This document shows, one piece after another, positions 41,453 to 51,961 of a DNA stretch of 64,000 nucleotides. Source of the stretch: Globodera rostochiensis. Taxonomy: Eukaryota; Nematoda; Chromadorea; Rhabditida; Heteroderidae. The notes below the pieces were generated by a model. It was not told the origin of the DNA. It worked only from the letters and a program-made list of their open reading frames with translations, and did no database searches. Location of the stretch: contig JAEVLN010000003.1 in NCBI GenBank assembly GCA_018350325.1, forward strand, positions 2,589,214 to 2,653,213, written 5' to 3'. Made by a program: the position numbers and the translations under genes. How positions within the stretch are numbered: position 1 is the first letter of the stretch; the number at the start of each line of letters is the position of its first letter.

Positions 41453-42890
41453 TTAAGAAGGCATATTCTCTTCGCTGTCCAACAAACATTTCCCCTCATT
41501 TTCGGGGCTAACAATAAGCAACAATTCGTTGCCCTGTGCCAAAAGTGTGTCCATGTAACGGACGATGTCGTCGTTGATCAACGTGGGACACGCCAACTTC
41601 GAGTCCAAATTGTAGAAATTGGGTCCGAACTGCTTGATGGTGAACTGAAAGGAAAAAAAATTCAAAAAAATGCTTTTCAAACATTCTGCTGACCCAATGG
41701 CGTCCTCTTAGAATGGGAATGAAGAACCCCGTGGAAGGTATGTTGAAGACATAAGCAACGATTGCATCCCTCCGGATCCGCGAAGCTGACCTTAAAATGG
41801 TAAAAGTTGCGAAATCGAAAAACCGGGACACGGGACCGGCTTACAAAAAAAACCCGAGGCCGGAATCCCGTAAAAATCCCGACGGGATCCGGTCCCGGCC
41901 GTTCACTATTTTGCAAACACTTAAATAAATCGGAAAACAAAATCTGTAAATTTGGAGCTTTTCTCTTAACAAAATTGTAAATTAAACAATTTGGCATTAG
42001 CCATACGCCCGCCAGCAACAATTGATTTGGCTTCCATTTTAATTCATTTCCTTAATAAACCGATGCTAATTCTAACATTTTCTGACGGAGTCATCAGAAC
42101 CAACCAAAAACATCTCAAAAACGTTAAAAATTGCTTAATTTCAAAAAATTCCCAGACGGTGCGGCACCACCGGACCCCCAAAAAGCTCGAACCCGGGCTA
42201 ACGACCCGGATTAAATTTCAGCAGGGATCCCGCTCCTGGCCGGCACTAAAAGAGGGCAGATTAAGACCCCCCCCCCCGACAAAACTGTCAATTTTAAAAA
42301 CAATTTGTGTAAATTCCCAAATTATGCGTGAAGCAAAAATGGGCCAATTCCTAAACAAAATTTCTTATTTCTTCCACTGTCGCCGATTTCGGTTTTTCCG
42401 CCTCCAGCAAGTTAGTTAACCCGGACTAGCTGAACCCGAACCCGGCTGTTTCTTAATTCTGTCCGGGTTTCAGACCGGAATGGTGGTGAACATTCCGACC
42501 TCTAATATAATAAATGCTAAAGCGGGCATAAATCATTACACCGGCTTACAGTCTCTTGTCAAACCAGCGTCCGACCAGCCCGCGGGACTGCAGCGCACAG
42601 AGCAAAACATTTGCGTCATAATTGCCGAGACCGATCCACGAACGGTGCGCATTAAACCATTTGCTGTCGTCAAATCTGTCAATTACTTCTTTTTTTCGCC
42701 ACAAAATCTCTAAAAGCAAAAATAAACGAATTTTTTACGCTTACTTTTCGCATATTTCGTCCAACTCCTGCCGCCCGAATTCCTCTCGTTGGAAAAGGTT
42801 GTTCAGAGCGTGCAGCAGACAAAGTTGCTTCTTCTGCTTTTCGTGATAAATACTCACAGTCAAGTCACTCGACGTCGCCATTTGCTGCAT
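41453..42890 (-). CDS. Josephin-domain deubiquitinase (JOSD1/2 type)
   Basis: Cysteine protease that removes ubiquitin, of the ataxin-3/Josephin family. Four exons: 42890-42745, 42675-42550, 41790-41694, 41644-41453. They sum to 561 nt, giving 186 residues, the size of human JOSD2. The catalytic Cys is in KKQLCLLHALNNLFQ, the catalytic His in RGRHWFTI and the Asn in FYNLDSKL. GLGNYDANVLLCALQ and ELLLIV also match the family. There is no ubiquitin-interacting tail, so it is a minimal Josephin. The 759-nt second-to-last intron contains short CCGGGAC-rich repeat debris (about 41815-41905). Confidence 0.93.
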
Positions 42891-43123
42891 TTCTCACATT
42901 TTAACATCCGAATTTTTATATATAAAATTACAATAAAAGCTGAATTCTTTATAACAAAAGTGCAAAAACAGTGTTCGCAGATGAAATGACCAAAAAACCT
43001 TTTGCTAAATCTTTATTTAACCGGTAAATGTGGATGATGCTTTTTAGATTAAAAATGGAAAATAAGGTTTATTAAGAAAATTCCTCATTATTTCAAAACC
43101 GAACAAGCTTTTTCATTAAAAAT
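42891..43123. other. AT-rich spacer
   Basis: Spacer upstream of the Josephin gene, ending in the left 8-bp target duplication (TTAAAAAT, 43116-43123) of the adjacent element. No gene. Confidence 0.4.
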
Positions 43124-43972
43124 TAGAGCCCGGCGGGAACGGGATTCCCGCGGGAAAAGTACGGGAATCCCGGTCCCGTTCCCGTCTTTTTCGCTGGGCG
43201 GGATTTTTTACGGGAACGGGAAAAAGACGGGATTCCCGTCCCGTTCTTTTTGAAAACCCCGTTCCCGTTCCCGGAAATTTTATTTCAGTATTTTTCCCGT
43301 TCCCGTTTATTTTTCTTGGCGAAATGTTTTCAAAAATTTAACAATTTTGTACCAATTTTCATCACAAAAATGCTTAAATTTCAAAATTTTTTAACGGCGG
43401 CGCCTATCGGCACCGCCGAACCCACCCAAAATGTGCCATATTCTGTTGGTTTCTGATTTTCTGAATCAATTAAGATTTCAAAAGCTTAAAAAAACTACCG
43501 TATTTTTAAGATTTTGGTAGCAAATCTCTTATCAAATTGAGCAAAAAATGCAAAATTTTCTCGGCGGCGCCTATCGGCACCGCCGACCCTCCCCCCCCCC
43601 CTCCACCTCGAGAAAAGAAATTCTCAAAAATTTGAATTTTGAAAAATTCGCAAATCGGAAAAAATTCGAAAATTTTGAGCAATTTTCTTAACAAAAATGT
43701 TTTAAAAATTTTCCGACGGCGCCTATCGGCGTTGTCGGACCCTCCAATTGTATATCAGAAATTTATCTCAAAGTGCCCGCCAAAAAAAATTTCGAAAAAT
43801 TCTTAGTTTAAAAATTTTCAAAATTTTTCCCGTTCCCGCGGGATTCCCGTTAAAAATTGAACGGGATTTCTACGGGAACGGGAAAAAGACGGGATTCCCG
43901 TTCGGGATTCCCGTCCCGTTCTTTTTGAAAACCCCGTTCCCGTTCCCGGAAATTTTTTTTTACCGGGCTCTA
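43124..43972. mobile_element. 849-bp TIR element, copy 2
   Basis: Almost identical to 3526-4369 and in the same orientation, with the same TAGAGCCCGG/CCGGGCTCTA ends. Its own exact target duplication is TTAAAAAT (43116-43123 and 43973-43980). Differences are small indels in homopolymers and CCCGTTC blocks. The different target sites show two independent insertions rather than a segmental duplication. Confidence 0.9.
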
Positions 43973-43980
43973 TTAAAAAT

Positions 43981-44480
43981 TAAAACACAGAGAAAATGAA
44001 CATTACGCCAAATATTCAAAATGAAATCATTTTTTCAGTGAAATTCCCAAAAAAAACCTCCCGAACTATGAAAAACGTTAAGAAAATATAGCTTCTTTTA
44101 AAATGTAGCCTCATCGGCCTATCAAAAAGCCACAAAATGAGGCTAATCCTCACATCCTGGGAACACTGAATAAAAGCGCAAAAAGAATGCATACAATAAG
44201 AATAGGGTTGCATCGATTTCTAGGGAAATCGAGCTTCGAGCCGAAAACCCCTCGAGTTTCGAGATTTTGAAAAAAAGGATTGATGAAAAAATTCGATGAC
44301 AAACAACAAGCAACTTTAATCCCCTCCTAAAAAAATTATTTTAAAATAATCGCGCAAAAAGCGTTCAGAATAATGTTTTACGAAACGTAGCTTTCCCATG
44401 GAACATATAAAAAAATACCCAATTGATTGGTTGTAGATGGCGCTGCTTTAACATATTCATTTTTATTGCTATTAAAGTAA
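43981..44480. other. Spacer upstream of RPS9
   Basis: AT-rich, presumably including the RPS9 promoter. A TAGGGTTGCATCGATTTC block at 44203 resembles one end of the short TIR elements, but no matching right end was found. Confidence 0.35.
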
Positions 44481-44490
44481 CTATTTTTAG
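44481..44490 (+). promoter_or_regulatory. Probable trans-splice acceptor of RPS9
   Basis: CTATTTTTAG ends exactly 20 nt before the RPS9 ATG with no upstream coding exon, the arrangement expected for spliced-leader addition to a nematode ribosomal-protein mRNA. Confidence 0.5.
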
Positions 44491-44510
44491 ATTAGATAAC
44501 AAAATCGAGA

Positions 44511-45705
44511 ATGCCCCGTGTTAAGAATGTGTATTCGAAGGTGTACGATGTGCCACGACGTCCTTTCGAAAAGGAACGACTTGACCAGGTTTTTTGATGT
44601 TAAGAATTGACTTTTGACCCAACATTTTTGCTCAACAGGAGCTCAAATTGATTGGTGAGTTCGGCTTGCGGAACAAACGCGAGGTGTGGCGTGTCAAGTT
44701 GACTTTGGCCAAAATCCGAAAGGCCGCCCGAGAACTGTTGAAATTGGAGGACAAAGACCCGAAACGCCTTTTCGAAGGCAACGCGTTGTTGCGCCGTTTG
44801 GTCCGCATTGGCGTGCTCGAGGAGGACAAAATGAAGCTTGACCACGTGCTTGGGTTGCGCGTCGAGAACTTCATGGAGCGTCGGCTGCAGACGCAGGTGT
44901 TCAAGCTGGGACTGGCCAAGTCGATCCATCAGGCTCGTGTGTTCATTCGTCAAAAGCACATCCGGTACCCTTTTTTTTAACCGCATTCAATTTCTGTCAA
45001 TGTCGACTATAAATCTTTACGTTCTGTCCACAAAATGCCGGCACAAATATCTTTCACAGTTAACCAAGTTGAGCATGTGTAACAGCGTATTGTTTTGACA
45101 AAATTCAAGGGGTGTGCGCTTTGAATTTTTCAAAAAGTTAGGCCTAAAATTTAATTTGAGTTCTATTTGGATTCGATGTCCTAATTTGTGGCCGGACCGG
45201 GCAATAACTTGCTTCAACCATAACCGGTTCAGACATTCTTAAAGTCTTCTTATATACTAGTAGTAGCTGAAGCTATTGTTAAGTTAAAGTTTTGCAATTG
45301 GACAAATCCCAAAAAATTATGGTTAGAAAAAAACCTCCAAAATCGGGAAATTTGTTGTCCCGGACCGCAAAAGGTGGGGTAACCTGGATTTGCTTTTCCA
45401 TATACAGTACCATCTCGCACTTAAAGATCAATTTACACAAATTGGTTAAATAATCTTAATTAATTACTTTTTGGGCGGGTGTTTTATGTTAAACATTCAT
45501 TGCATTTATTTCCCCTATTTATTCGTTTAGCGTTCGTCGTCAAGTCGTGAACATCCCGTCGTTCATTGTCCGACTCGACTCCCAAAAACACATCGACTTG
45601 TCCACTAAGTCGCCGTACGCCGGCGGACGGCCGGGACGCGTCAAGCGAAAGAATGCAAAGAAAGGCGCCGGAGGGGGCGGATCGGCGGGAGAAGAGGAGG
45701 ACTGA
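44511..45705 (+). CDS. RPS9: 40S ribosomal protein S9 (uS4)
   Basis: Small-subunit protein of the uS4 family, involved in 18S rRNA folding and decoding fidelity. Three exons: 44511-44588, 44639-44964, 45531-45705. They sum to 579 nt, giving 192 residues (human 194). It starts [20 protein letters not shown] and contains [31 protein letters not shown], the S4 domain [19 protein letters not shown], and [17 protein letters not shown]. The Gly/Glu-rich end GGSAGEEED is usual for animal S9. Nothing unusual. Confidence 0.97.
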
Positions 45706-46261
45706 TCGGGAGGATTGGTGACGAAGGAATGTTTCGATGTTTTGTTATGTGTGTGTTAAACTGGATTAAAAATTGTTGTTTCCGGTGCGGAACCATGGAT
45801 TTTCTGCTAGACATCCTCCTGCTAAAGTGGAGCTTTTTGATATTTTTGGGGAAATTGTTGAAATTTTTTAAAAGATAATTGCACCCTCTCCAAAAAAGTT
45901 GAAAAAATGTCTGAACGGGGAAACAAATCTCTTCAGGTTTTGGGTTTTTTTCGAAAATTTCTATCGATTCAAAAACCGCTTTTAATTCTCAATTTTTATT
46001 TTCTATTGGCGAATTCGTAACCAGTGCATCACTAACATATTTTCAGACAATTTTTAGGTAAAGAAATTTTTGGTGTGCATTTTGGAGTTGGCATACAATA
46101 ACTTTGCATCTGATGCCGTCGAATTTGCAATATTTATTTGGTTAACGCCAAAAAACAAAGTTTTTTCAACAATGTTAAACATCTTTTTATGAATACAGCA
46201 TTAATTTAGATAATTGTGTATCTGTTTTTGTTCAAATTTGCCGTCAACTTTTGATTTTTGA
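45706..46261. other. 3' regions of convergent RPS9 and antiporter genes
   Basis: AT-rich spacer between two convergent genes; no additional coding sequence recognised. Confidence 0.4.
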
Positions 46262-49200
46262 TCATTTCGATTTCGCTGTTTTCAAAGTCGGAGCTGCTGT
46301 TGTCCATAGAATGAGGGCATTTGCCGATGAATTTGTCGTCGGTTCCTTTGGCTTTCGTCGCTTTTGCCCAACTCCAACTTTAACTTTTTTTGGCATCATT
46401 TCCCTAGGCACAAAACTTTTTGGCCCTCTCACCTTCAGTCGGTTGTCTTTTGGGTCCGAAGTCGTAACTTTCGCTGTCGCTATTTGCATTTTGTTGTTTG
46501 CCAATTGCGTCGCTGTGACAGTGCTCAACATTGCCAGTTTGGGATGAAGAAGAATTCGGCCAACAAGTCGGAGCAGTAGTTGGGCAACAGGCGCGGTTGG
46601 CACTGAGAGAAGACAGACGTGGACTGGCAGAAGTGAATTGGGATGGTTGGTCGACAGTTGGACGACGAGAGGAAGCAGGCAGCACTGCAGGGACGCCTTG
46701 GGAAGGAGGGCGAACGCGAGGAAAAGCCGTTGCCGGACACAGTCCGACGACGGGGAAACGTAAAAGAAAAGCATTGAAAAGAGCAACGAGGAGAGGAAGC
46801 GACTGAGAAACGAAAGTGCCAACAGAGCCACAGATGGGCCGAGCATTGGCCTGGCAAACTGAAACGGGCGGGTGGGGGATGAACGGCATTTTTGTGCGCG
46901 GGCATTTTGGTCTTAGGGGGCATGCCCTCCTCTCCTTAATTTGAGGAGGAAAATCGGGGTTTGACCCTGACCCTTCGGGGCCAGAAAGTCAGTCCAAAAT
47001 TCGCGCGGTACAATTCGGCGAAGCATTTTTTGAAGCCGGTAACCCCAACAGGCATTTTCCATGCCCAAAATGAATAGGAGAGTCAAATTCTCGACCGTGG
47101 AAAGGTCGAGAAGCATGCCGAGATGGAGGAACAGCAGGGGGCCAACGAGAAGATCCCATCCCAAACGAAGCGCATTCTCTTCGAGCCGTGTCTAAAATTC
47201 TGAATTGCAAATAAAAATATTTCATAATTGATTAATTTTACGCGCAATTCATTCACTCACATAGCAATTAATTTTAATTAGGTAATTAAGAAAATATTCT
47301 AATTCAACTTTTTTTCAACTAAACAAAGCACCGTGTAGAACATTGACATTATGCGCAAAACTGGCCGGATTTTTTTCGAATTTAGGCTTTTCGGGATTTG
47401 TCCGAAAAAATTCTACAAACAAAAAATTTAAAAGCGAAACTCGGATTTGAACAAAAACAATAATTGGCAATTTATTACGTTCTGACTGTTGTCCACCTCC
47501 CAACGCATTTTGGCAACGGCAGTGGACAACAAAACCGCGACCGGACCAAATAACCAGCAGCCAATGCGGCGAGTGCCAAAATGTGCAGCAACGGCAAATG
47601 AAAGGATCAAAAGGGTGCGAACGAAATGGACGGAAGGCGAGTCGGCACGGGGAACAGAGCGAATCAGAAGGCCGACGACGATGCCGAAGATGGCGCCGAC
47701 GAGCAGTTCAGCGGGCATTCGCGTCAGCGTGTACGCGAGCACATCTGTGAAGAAAAAAGTCGTGGAGATTTTGTCCGGGACAGACAGAGAACGGAGGAAT
47801 TGCCCCGCGGGGGAACACCGTACACTGGGACGACGATTGATACCGTATATTGACCCTATATTATACGATTTAAAACAGAGAACGGAGGAATTGCCCCGCG
47901 GGGGAACACCGTACACTGGGACGGCGATTGATACCGTATATGTATTGGCCTTAAAATTATACGGTTGACCCGGAACATCCCTAAGCGCCTAAAACTGATC
48001 AGCGCCAGCAGCCGAATGAGCGACCGACCCGATCGTGGGGACACAATGCCAAAAGTAATTGCAAAGCCGGTCAGCGCGACGATGTTGTCAATTGCTGCGC
48101 TGTTTTGGTGGGGGGGGGGGAATGAATAAATGAAAGTGATATAAACCTGGCCAAAACAGTGCTGGAAATGCCCATCTCAGCTCCTCGTCCTTCTTTTTTA
48201 AGGCAAAGAATAATCGGAGTTATGACAGCCAAGGAGGAAGGAGCCAGAGCAAATCTTGAAACGGTGGGTGGTTAATTGGGCGGGGGTAATTAAACGATAA
48301 AAGAACGAGCCGCCGACAACTTATTCTCCTTAATTACCCTTGACTCCGAAGCCTGGCATGCCGCCCCCAAAAAATAGGCTTTACCCCGACCCCAAAATGC
48401 CGACCCACGTTCGTTACCCCCCCCCCCCCCCCCGACCTGACTACATTCCTCTCCATTACCCGAACCCCCGGCTCCCGACATGATGCCGTGCCGTACTGTC
48501 GTTCCCCAACAATTCCGTTTCCCCCACCTTTCCTGTCTCCTAATTAGTCGGGGGGGGGGGGGACAAACCCCTAAAAGAAGGTTGGATATAATACCCACGC
48601 AAAAAGGATGGACGTTGAGAGAGGGAGGTGGAAGAGAAAGTGCGCGCCCAACACGGTTACCAAACAGTCAAAAAGTGGGCAAACCAAGCCGAGACCGCAA
48701 CAGAGCGTCTTTCATGCAAAAGTAAAACAATTTAAGAAAAAAGAAAAGCCGGGGGATGCAAAAATAAAAAATAAACAAAAGATTGTCGGAGAGCGGCCCG
48801 GTCGATGCCAAACGCCGAACGGACGAGGATCAACAGGAAGGCGAACTCGTAGATGAACCCCGACAGTTGGTGCTGATGAGAATAGTGCAGGAGGAGGGAA
48901 TGGACGGAGTTAAAGTTGGCAAAAAGAATGCCGACGACAATTGGACCTGGAAGTCGGGGGGGGGGAGAGAATTTAGTGATTTAAAGTTGGCAAAAACCTG
49001 TAAGGGTGGGAATGAAGAAGTAGGAGAGAAAACGGCCAACCAAAAGTGAAAGGGACCAAAGAACGAAGAGGGAAATCGCCGATGAATGCAAATTTGGCGA
49101 ATGATCAGCGACACTCAGTTGGGGAGATGACAATTTCGGTGAAGAAATGTATGATGTCTGCTTTTGAAGATCGTGATCGGAAGATTGGTGATCGTGATCG

Positions 49201-49541
49201 GAAGGTTGGTGATCGTGATCGGAAGGTTGGTGAACGTGATCGGAAGAAACTGACGAGGTCGGTTGATTATCGTGATCGGAAGAAACTGACGATGTCTGTT
49301 TTTGATGATCGTGATCAGAGGAAAGCGTTGATTGTTGGTTGTGATCAGAACGCAATTGGTTTGGATGTTCTGCTGAATGGGCATTATGAAAGTCAGCAAG
49401 AGCGATGAATTGCTGCTGCTCAAAGTGGCCAAGCAGTGACTTTAGTGAAATGTACAGGCAGAGAAAGGCGAGAAGGGCGCTGAGAACAAGGTTGGTCTGA
49501 AGGAGGCGAGAGAAGGGGGGAAACCAACAAAAATTGATCAA
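46262..49541 (-). CDS. SLC9B-type (NHA/CPA2) cation/proton antiporter
   Basis: Multi-spanning sodium/proton exchanger of the CPA2 family. Main exons: about 49541-48998, 48946 to about 48790, about 48260-48150, 48107-48000, about 47758-47490, about 47210-46985, 46850-46262. Segments in order: TM1 (LVLSALLAFLCLYI), a long hydrophilic loop of SDHDHQ repeats, GPIVVGILFANF, LLILVRSAFGID, PSSLAVITPIILCL, then AAIDNIVALTGFAITFG, MPAELLVGAIFGIVVGLL, LLVGPLLFLHLGMLLDLS, RLFLAFALLPKASLQ and a final TM (VAQLLLRLVGRILL), with a Lys-rich cytosolic tail ending TLKTAKSK. The family's paired ion-site aspartates (usually DD in this helix) read Asp-Asn here. The start is uncertain: an acceptor at about 49505 may precede the first exon. 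The exact donor after ALRQ (48790) was not found. Confidence 0.82.
47788..47966. repeat. Two tandem copies of an 85-90 bp unit in an antiporter intron
   Basis: GAGAACGGAGGAATTGCCCC through GATTGATACCGTATAT occurs at about 47788-47850 and again at about 47877-47940 with one internal base change, each followed by a diverged AT-rich tail ending in TTATACG. It is a recent local duplication just 3' of the splice site of the 47758-47490 exon (minus strand), which lies next to the first copy. Confidence 0.8.
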
Positions 49542-51877
49542 AATGTAACTTCTCTGTGGTTGAACACATTGATCAGAATGTTGTTAAGCCGAGAGGTAAT
49601 GGCCGAACGATTTGTTAGCATTTGGGAAACCAAAATTGTTTTGGAGGGGAATTGTTGGGCCGACACAAAATGTTAACGGAATATAACGGAAAGCGATTTG
49701 CATAAATCAAAACCCCCAACATTTAATTGAATAAAAAAAGCATCGTATTTTGGACAACAAAAATTGGCTTTATGAAATGAGGGATTTCATAGCTCCAAAC
49801 TTCTTCTTATTCAGCGTCATTTTCGCCGTTCATTTGTTCGTTTCATTTGGCCAATCGTTGGGCCACCAAAAAAGAAAATATTTTTTTTCCATTAATTTTT
49901 AGAAACCAAAATTTTAAAGGGGAGGGACGTGACACCGATCGGCCCGAAGGATTATTAGGCGTCGATCGTTCGGTTTACGACGAGTTGGGGTAAAAAATCA
50001 ATTCAAAATGTTTAAACTTTAAACGGTTGGCGACTGCTTTTTTTTGTTGCACTTTTGATCGGCGATTGCATATCCATCCGGTCGTCCCATTTATTTTCAA
50101 AAATTTTCATGCCCATATCCGGATATATCCGCGGCCCAATCACAAAAATTCTCAGCTCCGCCCCCACCACCCCCCCTCCCCCCCATTTTTCTCGGCGCTG
50201 TTTTTCCAACGGGTTGACTTTTGGTGCTTAAAATCGATGATGGGGGGGGGGGGGCTTGCTGGAAGTACATCATCGCATATTGTTGCTTCCTTGCACAAAC
50301 AAATGCCTCTCAACCCCCTCCCCCTCGCCTCCTGATCACCACCACCGCCGCCGAGTTCAGCTTCATCCACCGGAGTCCCTCCCCCCCCCCCCCGGCGCCA
50401 TTCGCCGTTTTTTATGCTCCCTGCCGTCTCCGGGGCCCAATCGCTTTCTTTTCACCTTTCTTCTCTCGGCGGCGGCTGATCGCGCCATTTGACGCTTCGG
50501 CGGTGTAAGCGATTAGCCATAAAAAATGAAGAAGTGAAGCGGCGGTGACTGATCAGTCAGTCAGTTCAGTCAGCAGTTCGTTTTCTTTTCGCTTTCCGTC
50601 GTCCATTCGCGTCACGAATATTATTTTCTGAGCATAAATATTTTTATTTTCTTTACTTTCTATCATTTTGCCATATATGTATAATTTAGTAAAGCTTTTT
50701 CTTTTTGCATAGAAATTTAAATTTTGTTTTAATGCCTTTTTGGGTAGAAAAATTCAAAAGTTTTATTTTTAATTATTTTAAAATTTATTTTGATATACAG
50801 TCCAAAATTTGAGTAATATGTAAGTCATAAAAAGTCTGAAGCAGTTCAATCATAATTTTAAAAAAATATAAATCAAATTGTCCTTAAATTTGAAAATCTC
50901 TGCGACGGCCAGCGACACAGCCGAATAAAATTACAAAAACTTTTAAATTCCCAATAAATTTTACTTTTTAAAAATGAAATTCAATTTTACTCGGCGGCCT
51001 TCAATTTTGCCTAAAGATTTTAAATTTTTGTCCTTTAAAAATTTGAAATAAGAATTTTTTTGTTTTCATTTCCGAGCCGTTTTTTCTTTTTTCTTTACGT
51101 AAATCATTTTTTATTGCATACGTTTCATTCCCCCCCCTCAATTGCTTTCCCCAAGCTGATCAATTGCCCTTCCCCCCGGGGGGTGATGAGATCGATTGTC
51201 CGAATCGAAGAAGCATGTGAGAGGTATGGATTTTGTTGAGTACGAACGACGCACATAACTAACTGCCCTCCCCCCCCCCCCCCCCCCCCCCCCCCCCACG
51301 CTCCCTCCGGCGATGGAGGGAAGGCCGCCGGCGGTGTTTTTTACGCCGATCCTTTCCCCCCCCCCCCCCCCCCGGGGCCCCCGGAAACGGCAGAAGGGCC
51401 CCAAAGGGCCCAAATTCCTTTCATTTGCCCCCAAAAATAAATTCCCCCCTAATGAATGAATGAGAAAGAACATTTGTAAAGGAAACGGCGGAAGGTAAAA
51501 AGAAAGCATTCGTTTTCGCTTCTTTTGTTGTTGTTCTTTCTCACTTTCACTTTCACTTTCTTTCACACATCGATCGGCGGGCGACGCTTCTCAAACATTT
51601 ACACTTTCCAATCGCTTCTACCCGCCCGTCCGTCCCATCTCTGTGCTGTAATTTGTACCATTAGCTGCATTCCTTCCTTCGTTATTCGATCGCTTAAGGC
51701 GCTAATGACTAGCCCTGGGGGGGGGGGGAGCAAGTGACCGACCGGTCAGTCTCGGGACAATCCGATTGCGGCACCGGTATATCCGACAAATGTTCGGGCA
51801 AAATTTAGGGCTCAATTAGCGGGTCACAAAACAAACTTCTCCCACTCCCCCGGGGGGCCGGATAATGCCCGGACTTT

Positions 51878-51912
<35 letters not shown>

Positions 51913-51961
51913 CCTACTAATGACAATGATGAATACTTTCTTCAACATTTAACCGCTTCAG
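49542..51961. other. Divergent spacer between antiporter and kinase genes
   Basis: Presumably holds both promoters. It contains very long C runs (51267-51298, 51357-51373, 51880-51909), a G run at 50240 and AT-rich stretches. No coding sequence is supported; Ser/Glu-rich frames near 51.4 kb come from low complexity. Confidence 0.45.

Noticed and set aside
51138..51566. Minus-strand frame starting with Ser/Glu repeats
   Set aside because: It derives from TTTCACTTTCAC repeats and two long C runs; no conserved motif or splice context.
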